The position numbers and the translations under genes were made by a program. Shown piece by piece: positions 1-10,063 of a stretch of DNA of 64,000 nucleotides; position 1 is the stretch's first letter, and each line of letters begins with the position of its first letter. Below the pieces are notes generated by a model that saw nothing but the letters and a program-made list of their open reading frames with translations, was not told where the DNA came from and did no database searches. The DNA comes from Leptobrachium leishanense. Lineage: Eukaryota > Chordata > Amphibia > Anura > Megophryidae. The stretch covers positions 84,657,877 through 84,721,876 of the forward strand of contig CM019063.1 in assembly GCA_009667805.1 (NCBI GenBank), given 5' to 3'.

Positions 1-96
1 CATCTCACTTTCCAAATCGACTATTTTGACCTAGGATTTTTCATTCTCCAGTCGTTCTCCTGCTTTTCACGCTCTCTGAATAGCCCTGCTTTTGTT
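1..96. repeat. Right half of a short CAGGGCTATTC-type MITE
   Basis: The segment ends in CTCTCTGAATAGCCCTG and shares its interior (CACTTTCCAAAT...GACTATTTTG) with the complete 181-bp MITE at 50239-50419 and the related copy at 32738-32913. The left half lies outside the window. No coding potential is seen. Confidence 0.6.
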
Positions 97-150
97 TCCA
101 ATTAATAAACCTTCTGTTTACCCCACATTTGCTGCCTCCGCTCCACTCTG

Positions 151-1098
151 TCACTGCATCCCGAGCTTGGCCTTGCCACCCCGTGACAGCTTCTTATTGC
201 CAAACATTGGCGGCATGTCGCTCCGGTTAGCCCTAACGGTTCCATAGGAATCTGTTTTGTTTTGCAGACGACACTCATAAATTTCAGGAGACGTATAAAA
301 GTTGTTGGTCGTTATGTAATAGCTTTGATTATGCAATGGCTCAATGAGTGAAAGAACGGAAGATTTTGCCATTCCATAGTTGCTGTATTTTGGATTGAAT
401 GTTGTCCCTGTTCCAGTGTATATAACTGAATTCCAAATGTAGCCAGTAGATGATTCGTATAGCATGTAGGATTTTACGCCAAATCGTGCTCTCTTTGATG
501 AAATGTATTGCACCCAGCTGAGCTTTCTCTTGTAGGCCATTAGACCTTCGTCTATGCTGACATTTCTTTCTGGCACATAGCTCCGTTGGAAATTCTTTAG
601 AATCATTTGAGATACTTCCCAAATTTTCTTTGGTTTTGGTGAAGGATGAGTAGACTAGTTTCATCAAAGTCTTCATTGTTTTCGAAGTGCAGAAATTTCA
701 TTATCAGGGAAAATCTGTAATCTGACATGAGTGGCAATTAATTTATACGTTGTACAACACCACTTCTGCTGGGGTTTCCCCAGCAGTCCCTGAAGTATTA
801 TCAGGCCCAGAAATTTCCAAATGTCATCTGTGACCACTGGTTCCCACTTTCTGCTTCATGGAAACTTCCGATGACGAGTAACCAATTGTTGCTCTTGATA
901 CCGGTTTGCCCCCATAACTATTAATTCAATAACCTTATCGGTCAGAAATAATTGTAGGTATGCCAAGGGGTTGTTGTGTTCAACGTCTACTTTCATACCA
1001 GATGCTCCAGTAAATGGGAATCTTGGTGGCACTGCCTGATCCGTACCACAGTCAATAGAGCACCAAGTTCGCACATCACTGACCGAGGATTGGGACAC
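151..1098 (-). pseudogene. Decayed piggyBac-family transposase
   Basis: Two conserved blocks of a piggyBac (DDE_Tnp_1_7) transposase are read on the - strand. The N-terminal block at 856-1098 has FTGASGMKVDVEHNNPLAY and ELIVMGANRYQEQQ. The catalytic block at 151-606 has VSIDEGLMAYKRKLSW, RARFGVKSYMLYESSTGY and NNFYTSPE. The blocks are in separate open stretches with stops and frame changes between about 610 and 855, and the C-terminal cysteine-rich domain is not seen. The first catalytic Asp (SIDE) is present. The second, normally in a TDNFYTSP-like motif, reads TNNFYTSP, so the catalytic Asp appears to be Asn. This is a fossil copy and probably not active. Family assignment is from motif recognition. 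Confidence 0.8.
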
Positions 1099-1099
1099 G

Positions 1100-2600
1100 G
1101 TAAATCAACGTTTAACCCCTCCGTTTCCTTCACACTCCTGTTTTAACCCTATAGTATCCCTCTAATACAAGTGGGGGGGTACCATATTCTTGACCCTGGC
1201 ACCAAACCCATGGGTGTTGAGTGGGTGGGTCATGTGCTCAATGGGACAGTGGACATATGCTCAACCAATCTGAGTTGCCTGTTATGCCTGGTATTTTACT
1301 TTTTACGAACAGAAGTTTTTTTGCACTCTGGTAGATTTTTGTTATTTTTAACCCGTTCTCTGTGAATGATGTGTGGAAGGTGTGGTAAGATTTTGCACTA
1401 TTTGTGGATGATGTCTCCCACACATCATTCAGTATGCTCACCTTTTTGTTCCTGTCACTATGATCTCAAGATTCTGTTTTCCCCATTACCCATAATACAG
1501 CTACAATTATTTCTAAAGCGCTAACAAATTGACAGAGGGCGGAGGTGTCAGTTAAACCCTTTTTGTTCCAGCATAATAGAGAGGATTTACAGGTGGAGGT
1601 CATTTGAATCACCCGACATGGTCATGTGAATTATCGTTAGAAGGATCACTTTGCATGACCATTTAAAGTGTAAAAATATACTTTTATTTTTAGATGTAAC
1701 TCGTAGCATTGTCAGCTTTTCACTTGTAAAGCAAACAATGCCACTGTAATAACTAATTTTCTCACAACAGGAGCAAGTAAGCAGGAAATGGCACAGTGCA
1801 GAATTATAAAGGAAGCACCGCACCACTGAAAATTAATCTGCAGATGAGGGGGTTCCATTGGACCCCTGGATCTCCCCTTCTGTTCAAGTAAGGTATCATT
1901 GGAAAGGTCCTGGTAATTATAATGAATAATAGAATTTTTACGGGTCTGTTCAAATGCTACCAAAATTACAACACAGACTGCATGAAAAATTTAAAACATT
2001 TTACAAAATATTTTTTATTGCTCTCACACAGTGGCATTGTTTGCTTTTTGAATATAAAGTGATCGATGCTACTGAAAATTCCATTACTCACCTTCTCGTT
2101 TTCCATACCAGAATCAATACGGAGGAGAGGACATTGTGTGTAATACGCTGTGTCATTTAAAACGTAAGTGCAGCACTGTTCATTTAGACCCCAGTTTCTA
2201 TGTTATTTTAATCCCTAGGACTGTTAAGGCCACACCCAGCTTTTACAGTAGTTGCTACTGACACGCATGCTGTCTTCATGTACTGTGCTCCGAGGATCCT
2301 AGGGCTCTATTCCATAGTTGGGGCTAATGTACCATCTCAATATTTAATCTGTAGCGCTAGGAGAAGTAAGTTTCACCATTAGCATCGATATTCTGATTTT
2401 AGCGTCAGGTGACAACGTTTTGTGCCTCGCAGCTTGCAGAGTTTACTGTACTTAAGCATCTCCTATACCTAACATGGGCAGGACAATCTATTTTTAGCGT
2501 CTCGGTAAGTTAGGTATTGCAAAGCACTGGCAAAAATTTATGTCTGGACATGAAAGCAAAACTGTTAACAACTACTAAAATCTAGTGCTAAATGATTCTG
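1100..2600. other. No recognised gene or repeat
   Basis: AT-rich sequence with only short spurious frames. No splice-bounded exon, terminal inverted repeat or RNA gene was recognised here. Confidence 0.4.
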
Positions 2601-2861
2601 CAAATGCAAAATCATTTAACACTCTCTAATTCCCCCCTCCCTCTCCATTAAGGGTGGCCCAATCCTCCACTTCTTCTCCCCAGGAGCAGAGTGATTGGGA
2701 AAAAAAGAGTTCCTAGTCTCCCTCCGCGATCACTCTGTGGTGCTGCATAATCTCACAAGAACGATAACAGCTGCCCTCCATGATTCCTAAGATCATACGT
2801 AGAACCCTTATAAGATTTCTGGACGTTGGTCAAGGACAAATAGTTACATTATCTTTCTCTC

Positions 2862-3634
2862 ACAGGAGGTTCCGAGGTAGGGCCCATATTCGGGGTTAAA
2901 AGCCCAAAAGGCAGGAGACACCACTGACTAAATACAGAAAACCAGAATAGAGACAGACAGGAGGTGAGGACACCACAAGGCTGGGCATAGACTCCTGCAC
3001 AGCACAACTAAACAAAAGAAATTCCTAACTCTGACAGGTCGGTCCTTAAAGTAACAGGATCTATCCTGAGAGGAGATGACACAAGGTAGTGCTGGGTCTC
3101 AGGCAAAACAGATCAGCATAGAAACTGAAGGGTTAAAGCATAAACAAAGTCAAAAGGAATAGCCAAGGTCGGTTCACAGAGTAGTCAGCACAGCAAGGGT
3201 GAATAGTCTATAGGGCTAGCCAAGGTTGGTATACAGATAGGGACAGGAAGGGTCAAAACAAGGCAAAGAAAAACTCAAAAATAAATTACAATGGCAAGAA
3301 AAACAGAGAACCATATAAAATATAAACCAGAGGGCAAGGCAAAGGCAAAATATAACAAAAACAAGACAAGGGAAACAGGGACAATCAGGCAAGGCAAAAC
3401 AAGGAACCAAAGTGAAGCAGATCAAAATATACAAACAAAACAGATGAGCCTGCTAACAGCAGGATAACAGACACACTGAAAATGACTCAAATCAAAGAGT
3501 GCAGCGCCATGGGAGAAACACCTACATATATAGGGGCTGATTAAATTCTAGCACAGACAGGTAATCCTGAGAAGCTTCCGGGATCTCCCCCTGACGACTG
3601 GTGTCATCCGTCTTCGCGCATAGCGCTATGACAT
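2862..3634 (-). repeat. Possible LTR of the same family as 32972-33646
   Basis: The segment around 2882-2915 (GGGCCCATATTCGGGGTTAA) closely matches 33001-33022 in the LTR-like element further along. Read on the - strand, a TATATA box lies near 3524-3531, and the block could begin with TGTCATAGCGC near 3634. It is A-rich and carries no coding frame. The boundaries are inferred, with no target duplication seen. Confidence 0.3.
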
Positions 3635-3949
3635 CAGTTCTGGAGTTAACAACAAACAAGAAAAGAGGAGGGGAGCAATATTTAAGCACTCAAAGGACCT
3701 AACCCAAAATTTATCAATGAACCAGCTTGCACAAAAGGTGCAACAAGAGTGCCAACAACACAATATATTTAATAAAACAAAAAGGCACACATCAACATGA
3801 AAGTGATGGAGGAATGATCATACAAGGTCCTATAAAAGTATTACCAGGAATAAACAAAAAATTATTGACCACACAGCAGTTTACCATAGTTCATAATAGA
3901 AACCAAATAAAGGTATAACGAAATAGAGTGCTGACTATTACCTCGGCGG

Positions 3950-4480
3950 TTCGAGCCGCCTATACACATGCTGACTAATATCAAGAAAGCCTAGGTCACA
4001 CAATAATAATTAGCTTTTGGACTCAAACCAGAATGAAGTGACTGTTAAAAAAATGTATAAAGCGACTTCGCTCGACGCATTTTGCCCATTCTGGGCTTAG
4101 TCCTGAGCTGAAATGACAATTGTTAAAAGCTGGGTATATATACATATATCCGAAATTGTTTAATGAATAGCTAAATCCACATTACCGATAAGTTTCTGTG
4201 GACATCTTGGCGTTGGGTATTCCCACATACCTCATTAAACATGTGACTAGATATAGCGGCCAATGGGAGCCCATAGTAGCTGTCGTCATATCACGTGATG
4301 GAAAACCACCAATCAATAGCGGAATACCCGTCATTTAGAAACGGAGTAACCGGGCAGTGTAGAAAATAAAGAGATGAATACACGGCTTGATGCCGACCAT
4401 TGCATAATGTGATTATAATTCACTAAAACCCACAGAAATAGACAAATCCGGCATCGCTAGAGACACGTCTCTAAACGCGT
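3950..4480. repeat. Unclassified interspersed repeat
   Basis: Contains the motif GACGCATTTTGCCCATTCTG followed by GGCTTAGTCCTGAGCTG, of a kind common near the ends of vertebrate retroelements, and a small palindrome CGGCGGTTCGAGCCGCC at 3943-3959. No coding frame is long enough to place the class. Nothing was recognised at 3635-3940 or 4480-4750. Confidence 0.3.
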
Positions 4481-4749
4481 CCTTTTTTAGTATAAAGCCA
4501 TACACGTATCTCAAATGATCCCAATATCGCTAATAATGTATATCCACAGTATGGATTAGAAAGCCACTCTACCCAGCAAAAACCGACAATACAAGAAATA
4601 TATATACAGAAATTTGATGTGAATGCAGAAATCACTAATATAAAACAAAACTACATATATTACAAAAGGAGAAAACCGTATATGTACAGAAGGGGTTGTT
4701 TTTACAATAATATTACCAAGCCAATATAATAAGAAAGTTCAAATGAAAG

Positions 4750-5645
4750 GGGCGAAAGTAAAACCTTTGTTTAACCTATGGTGGAGAAACATTGAACCCA
4801 CTATCTCCCGATCTGTGGAAACTAGGGGTTAATGTTTGGTATTATTGGAACGGCCAGAGCATGGCCTTTCCAATGATAGCAAATATGACCATGTTAAATT
4901 AAAAGCAAAAATAAGAAAAAAATAAAAATAATTTAAAAAAATTATTTTTAAAAAAAAGGTTTTTTTTGTTTGTTTTTATTAATGCAGCAATATTGTTCCC
5001 ATTTCAATTATAATGTGAACAATGATGCTGCACTAACGATTTTTTTCTATGGGGGGACGTTTGCTAAAAAGCACGTAATTTCCCCCCAAAAAAATGTAAC
5101 AAGTCCCCATTTCTAAATTTTTTAACACGCGCACCCCATAGAAAATATAATCTCAAACGCTTGCATGATAAAGGGAGAAAAAAAAGCTTTAAACGCTGTA
5201 AATGATTGAAAATTCTAATTTTATTGCATTTTTTGTTATAATATACAGGCAGGACATGATGTATACATATAATAATGATATATTATGAATCTGCCGAGTC
5301 TGCCGGAAAGAACGATATATAATATGTCTGGGTCATATACTAAAATAAGCCTTCAAAACACGTTTAAACATGATGAGCAAAACCGGTAAAAATTACCTCA
5401 GCACAGAGGCGAGAAAAGCCTCAGCAGCGAAAGGGTTAAAAAAAGAAAATGGGAACCCGTTACTGTTTTTGGAGAAAACATGCGATTTTAGCTAAAAGTT
5501 AAAAAAACTAATTTTATATAACGATATATAATTTGTCTGGGTCGTTTAATAAAATGTGGCTTCAAAACACGTTTAAACATGATGAGCAAAAACAGTAAAA
5601 ATGAGCTCACAGGCGTGAAATGGCTCAGCAGCGAAGGGTTTAAAA
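4750..5645 (+). repeat. Partial TTAACCC-family element
   Basis: Shares in order with 6300-6967 the block around CTATCTCCCGATC, GGAACGGCCAGAGCATGGCC, GCAGCAATATTGTTCCCATT, the ATGTCTGGGTCATATA block and the end GCAGCGAAGGGTTTAAA. It lacks the GC-rich half, and the right-hand end carries a second copy of the terminal 100-150 bp (5395-5438 and 5600-5645). Confidence 0.65.
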
Positions 5646-5744
5646 CCTGTATTTAACATGTGGTGACGAGTTTAAGAGAAAAGGGTGTAATTTTAATGAA
5701 ATAAAATGAAAAAATATCAAACTTCTTTCTTCCAGAAGCCTCCT

Positions 5745-6967
5745 TTAACCACTTGGATGCTGAGGACGCGCTCAGCGCGTCCTCAGCATTCCCGCTGGTA
5801 TGCGGAGGACGCGCTGAGCGCGTCCTCCCATTGGGGTCAGCGTTCGGCCGGGTTCCGGCCGATCGCTGCCCCCCCCGGTGCGGGCTGACATCCTGGATGT
5901 CAGCCGCGCATCCGGGACCACAGCCGCCGGAATTAGGTGTCATCGCGGCAGCGCGATGACACCTAATTCAGGCGCCCCCCCCCGCATGTGCGGAGGAGGC
6001 GCCTGAAAGGGAGGGGGGAGGTCCTTCGGACCTCTCTCCCTCCCGATCGGCGGCGCACAGGGGGTTAACCCAGGCATCATTTGGAAGGGCACAGCCTGCC
6101 CTTCCAAATGATGCCTGGCATTAACCCCTGGGGAGCTGGATCGCGAATCGGCGCTGAAAAGCGCCGATTAGCGATCCTTTCCCGGAGCTGGCCGACATCT
6201 TGGATGACGGCCAAGCCTCCGGGAACTCCCCCTGAGGACTGGCGTCATCGTGCGTAGCACGATGACGCCAGTCCTGGACTTAACCCTTAACTGCCACCAA
6301 CGGTGGAGATAGGGAGCTCCAATGAACTCCCTATCTCCCGATCCGTGGCAGTTAGGGGTTAAATTTTGGTATGGTTGGATCGGCCAGAGCATGGCCGTTC
6401 CAACGATACCAAACATGAAAGTGAAAAATGTTGTAAAAAAAAAAGAAAAATAAAAAAAATTAAAAAAAAATTATAAAAAAAAAAATAAACACTTTTTTAA
6501 ATTTTTTTTGGTTTGTTAATGCAGCAATATTGTTCCCATTTCAATTATAATGTGAACAATGATGCTGCACTAACGATTTTTATATGCGGTGCGTTTGTTA
6601 AAAATCGCGTAATTTTCCCCCAGCAAAAATGTAACGAGACCCCATCTCTAATTTTTTTAACAAGCGCACCCCATACAAAATATAACCGCAATTGCTCGCA
6701 TGTTAAAATGTGAAAAAAAACACTTTACACATTGTAAATTATTGAAAATACATATTTTATTGCATTTTTTGTTATAATATACAGACATGACATAACGTAT
6801 ACATATAATAATGACATATTATGAATATACCGAGAAAGAACGATATATAATATGTCTGGGTCATATACTAAAATAAGCCTTAAAAACACGTTTAACCATG
6901 ATGAGCAAAACCGGTAAAAATGACCTCAGCACAGGGGCGGGAAAAGCCTCAGCAGCGAAAGGGTTAA
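5745..6967 (+). mobile_element. Complete 1.22-kb TTAA-flanked non-autonomous element
   Basis: Bounded by TTAA at 5745-5748 and 6964-6967. The ends are imperfect inverted repeats (TTAACCACTTGGATGCTGAGG against TTAACCCTTTCGCTGCTGAGG on the other strand). The left half is GC-rich and full of palindromes such as GAGGACGCGCTCAGCGCGTC; the right half is A/T-rich. No transposase is encoded. A near full-length inverted copy lies at 50777-51991, and a copy split by a Harbinger insertion at 45347-49704. TTAA target sites fit piggyBac-type (or Kolobok-type) mobilisation. Confidence 0.8.
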
Positions 6968-7188
6968 GGAATACGCTATATAAAGACTCTTGCCATTTGT
7001 TCAGAGCATTCAGTTCTCCAATTTTATCGGGTCCGAGTCTAATTACAGAATGCAAATAGTATTTGGGCATTTGTTTCTGCACTTCTTATTTTGCTGATTC
7101 TTATGACATTTGATTCATGTTGCTTGGTGAAAAGCTGTAGCCATCATATAGTGACAAAAATATATATACTACGTGGCGCAAATAAATA

Positions 7189-7731
7189 CTCGAAAAGTAG
7201 ATACTCGAGTATACCGCTAGATTTTGGTGACAAAAATTTACCTTAAAACTGGAGGGGTTGCGTTATATTCGTTACATCTGCATGGCGTGTAAGAAAAGAA
7301 GGAAAAAAAAAACTTGACTTGCTCATGGATCCCAAGTGTCCCTGACTATTGGCGGATGACACGGTGGACGAGCCTGCCTGCTGGAGCTGGAGGTCAGGAA
7401 AACAACACCTCCCGGCGTGCTGGCTATTGGTGAATGATTCAGGGTGTTGGTCATCTCGCTCCGCCGACCATCTTATCGCAAGAAGATGGGTGACCGGCGG
7501 CTTCATATTTAGTAACAACTACAATCATTCTTGAGCAGAGCACCCTGGCCTGAGGAGGAACCTGACTGTGTTAAGAGAACCTGGAAGGATTTTAATTGTT
7601 TACCGGTACAGTATACTTTTAAAAATTTCTCCACGCGTTATATTCGAGTCTTGAATATTCTCTCATTTCCATAATAAATCTCTATCCATCACATTATATT
7701 CGGGTCGCGCTATACTCGGGTATCTACGGTA
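7189..7731. mobile_element. MITE inserted in the left arm of the foldback element
   Basis: This block interrupts the left arm between AAATAAATA and CATGTGATTC, which are contiguous in the right arm. Its ends are inverted repeats (AGTAGATACTCGAGTATA against CGTAGATACCCGAGTATA). It is probably a TA-inserting element, and no transposase is encoded. Confidence 0.65.
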
Positions 7732-7936
7732 CATGTGATTCAATATGTTTTTCATGTATTGAATATCACAAATTAAAGTGACTGTGCTGAATCGCATGAA
7801 AATAATCAATCGAAAATATGGAATTTATATTTTCGTATCCAGGTTCCGGTACAGATGGCAATATCACCTCAAAAATAAATCAACAAGAGATCTGGTAGTG
7901 CAATCCTGCTAAAATACTAGGCATATTGTACAGTCC

Positions 7937-8261
7937 TTAACCCCTTGCTGCCGCGGGATGTTCTATGCTTTCCTTGCGGCGGGAGGCCTTTGAAGACACA
8001 GGGTGTACATGTATGACCCGCTGTCTTCAGTGGGCTGCCTTGGCCCCCTGACAGCCAGCGCTGCCACGGGCTTTTGGCTGCAGTGGGACGGCCTGAACGC
8101 ATGTCTTCCTCCTGCACCCAATGATGCGCGCTGTCTGTCGGCTGCCTGGGCAGGCTGAAATCAGCAGCTTGTGCGGGACCTGTCGGCGAGGCGTATCTGT
8201 ACACCTCGTCGGCATTAACCCAACCACGTTGGGCGACACCTGCCTTTCCTTAAGGAGTTAA
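7937..8261. mobile_element. 325-bp TTAA-flanked MITE
   Basis: Starts TTAACCCCTTGCTGCCGC and ends CCTTAAGGAGTTAA, with TTAA at both ends (7937-7940, 8258-8261). GC-rich interior with no supported coding frame. Confidence 0.55.
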
Positions 8262-8519
8262 CGTTCCTTGTGCAGTACAATCAACTCACATTCTCCAGAG
8301 TCAAAACAGGACCTGGCTCTGGTATTGAGGGCCTGTGGTCAAATAGAGGGTGACGTTACCCTTCCTTGCTGTTGTGTATATCCACAAAGACACAAGAACA
8401 GAGAGAAAACTTCCATGGTGCAGAAAATCGGCGTATACATACACTATATTGCCAAACGTATTCACTCACCCATCCAAATAATCTGAATCAGGTGTTCCAA
8501 TCACTTCCATGGCCACAGG

Positions 8520-8686
8520 CAGGCCTCAAAATTTCCACTCGCCTGCTCACATTTGGCGAGTGGAAATTACATGAGGGCGAGTGGAAATGCAGAGGCAGGG
8601 CAGGATAAAGGGTTAGGTGGAGCAACTAGTGGCGAGTAACTCTTAAGGCCTGGCTAGTAGCTTGGGACTTGAAATTTTGAGCCCTG
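8520..8686. mobile_element. 167-bp hAT-type MITE inside the Tc1 left region
   Basis: Ends CAGGCCTCAAAATTTC and, on the other strand, CAGGGCTCAAAATTTC are inverted repeats. A perfect 8-bp direct repeat GCCACAGG flanks it (8512-8519 and 8687-8694), as expected of hAT target sites. It splits the Tc1 leader just before the TATATAAAATC segment. Confidence 0.85.
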
Positions 8687-8717
8687 GCCACAGGTATATA
8701 AAATCAAGCACCTAGGC

Positions 8718-9242
8718 ATGCAGACTGTTTTTACAAACATTTGTGAAAGACTGGGTCGCTCTCAGGAGCTCAGTGAATTCCAGCGTGGAACCGTGATAGG
8801 ATGCCACCTGTGCAACAAATCCAGTCGTGAAATTTCCTCGCTCCTAAATATTCCAAAATCAACTGTCAGCTGTATTATAAGAACGTGGATGTGTTTGGGA
8901 ACGACAGCAACTCAGCCACGAAGTGGTAGACCACGTAAACTGACGGAGCGGGGTCAGCAGATGCAGAGGCGCATAGTACAAAGAGGTCGCCAACTTTCTG
9001 CAGAGTCAATCACTACAGACCTTCAAACTTCATGTGGCCTTCAGATTAGCTCAAGAACAGTGCACAGAAAGCTTCATGAAATGGGTTTCCATGGCCAAGC
9101 AGCTGCATCCAAGCCATACATCACCAAGTGCAATGCAAAGAGTCGGATGCAGTGGTGTAAAGCACGCCGCCACTGGACTCTAGAGCAGTGGAGACGCGTT
9201 CTCTGGAGTGACAAATCGTGCTTCTCCATCTGGCAATCAGAT
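8718..9242 (+). pseudogene. Tc1 transposase, 5' part
   Basis: N-terminal part of a Tc1 transposase. It has the paired-like helix-turn-helix region (SSREISSLLNIPKSTVSCII), a GRPRK-type AT-hook near residue 73, and the first part of the DDE domain up to WTLEQWRRVLWSDKS, where the first catalytic Asp (WSD) is present but the usual Glu after it is Lys. The frame is cut at 9242 by the gypsy LTR, and the rest resumes at 20374. The two halves also lack about 20 nt of the usual coding sequence at the junction, so the copy was probably decaying already. Confidence 0.85.
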
Positions 9243-10063
9243 TGTCACGGATCCCTCAGCTATCTGACTAGTGGTCCCTATACGCAGGACACTCTCTACC
9301 CTTCCGATCCTTAGGTTGGTCGGCACGACTAGACAGACACAGAATACGACAGGATAGTGTATCCACAAGAATGACACTAGAACGATACACAAGACCTTAG
9401 AATAATTTAGCTCTTCCCAAGATCCTAACCAGACAAGAGGTAGTCTGATGTGTGCTTAGGGTGCCACACAGACTGACCTCAATACCAGAATAAGAAGAGT
9501 TAATGCCAATACCAGGGGTTACGCACAGAATGGTTCGTTTGCCAATGCCAAGGGTCATACACAGAGTGGTCGTTTTCCAATGCCAAGGGTCATACACAGA
9601 GTGGTCGTTTGCCAATGCCAAGGGTCATACACAGAGTGGTCGTTTGCCAATGCCAAGGGTCATACACAGAGTGGTCGTTTGCCAATGCCAAGGGTCATAC
9701 ACAGAGTGGTCGTTTGCCAATGCCAAGGGTCATACACAGAGTAGTCGTTTGCCAATGCCAGGGGTCACACACAGAATAATTTGTTTGCCAATGCCAAAGG
9801 GTCATACACAGAATAGTAGTATTGCAAAATTATACAAGAGCTCTGCGGGAAGTAACTACCACGTCAGGGCACCGGTGAATAGTGAAGCCGGGTCTTAAAC
9901 TCGGCGGGTCCGCGTCATCACGCCAGTCCCCGCCCCCTGGCGCCCCACGTGAGCGCAGCCGGCTGCGTTATCACTCGGCGCCTGGCCAGCGAGCAGCGAG
10001 GAAGCCGCTGCCAGGCGCCCCCTAGATCCAGCGCGGGCCGCGATACCAACGCGGTCCGTGACA
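9243..10063 (-). repeat. 3' LTR of the array (LTR A)
   Basis: 821 bp, with TG...CA ends on the coding strand. It carries a nine-unit, 35-bp tandem repeat at about 9504-9821 and a TTTAAG TATA-like box. It differs from LTR C by a visible T/C change near 9781. The gag-pol frame of copy 1 runs into this LTR before stopping at 9895. Confidence 0.93.
9504..9821. repeat. 35-bp tandem repeat in LTR A
   Basis: Nine units of GCCAATGCCAAGGGTCATAC followed by ACAGAGTGGTCGTTT; the outer units are degenerate. The same nine-unit array is in LTR B (about 14660-14977) and LTR C (about 19814-20131). The period is not a multiple of three, and the frames across it are artefacts. It lies downstream of the predicted RNA start, inside R/U5. 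Confidence 0.9.

Noticed and set aside
9503..9898. 131-residue frame over the LTR repeat (also at 14660-15033 and 19813-20208)
   Set aside because: It is a read-through of the 35-bp tandem repeat, on the strand opposite to the element, with frame rotation at each unit and no domain.
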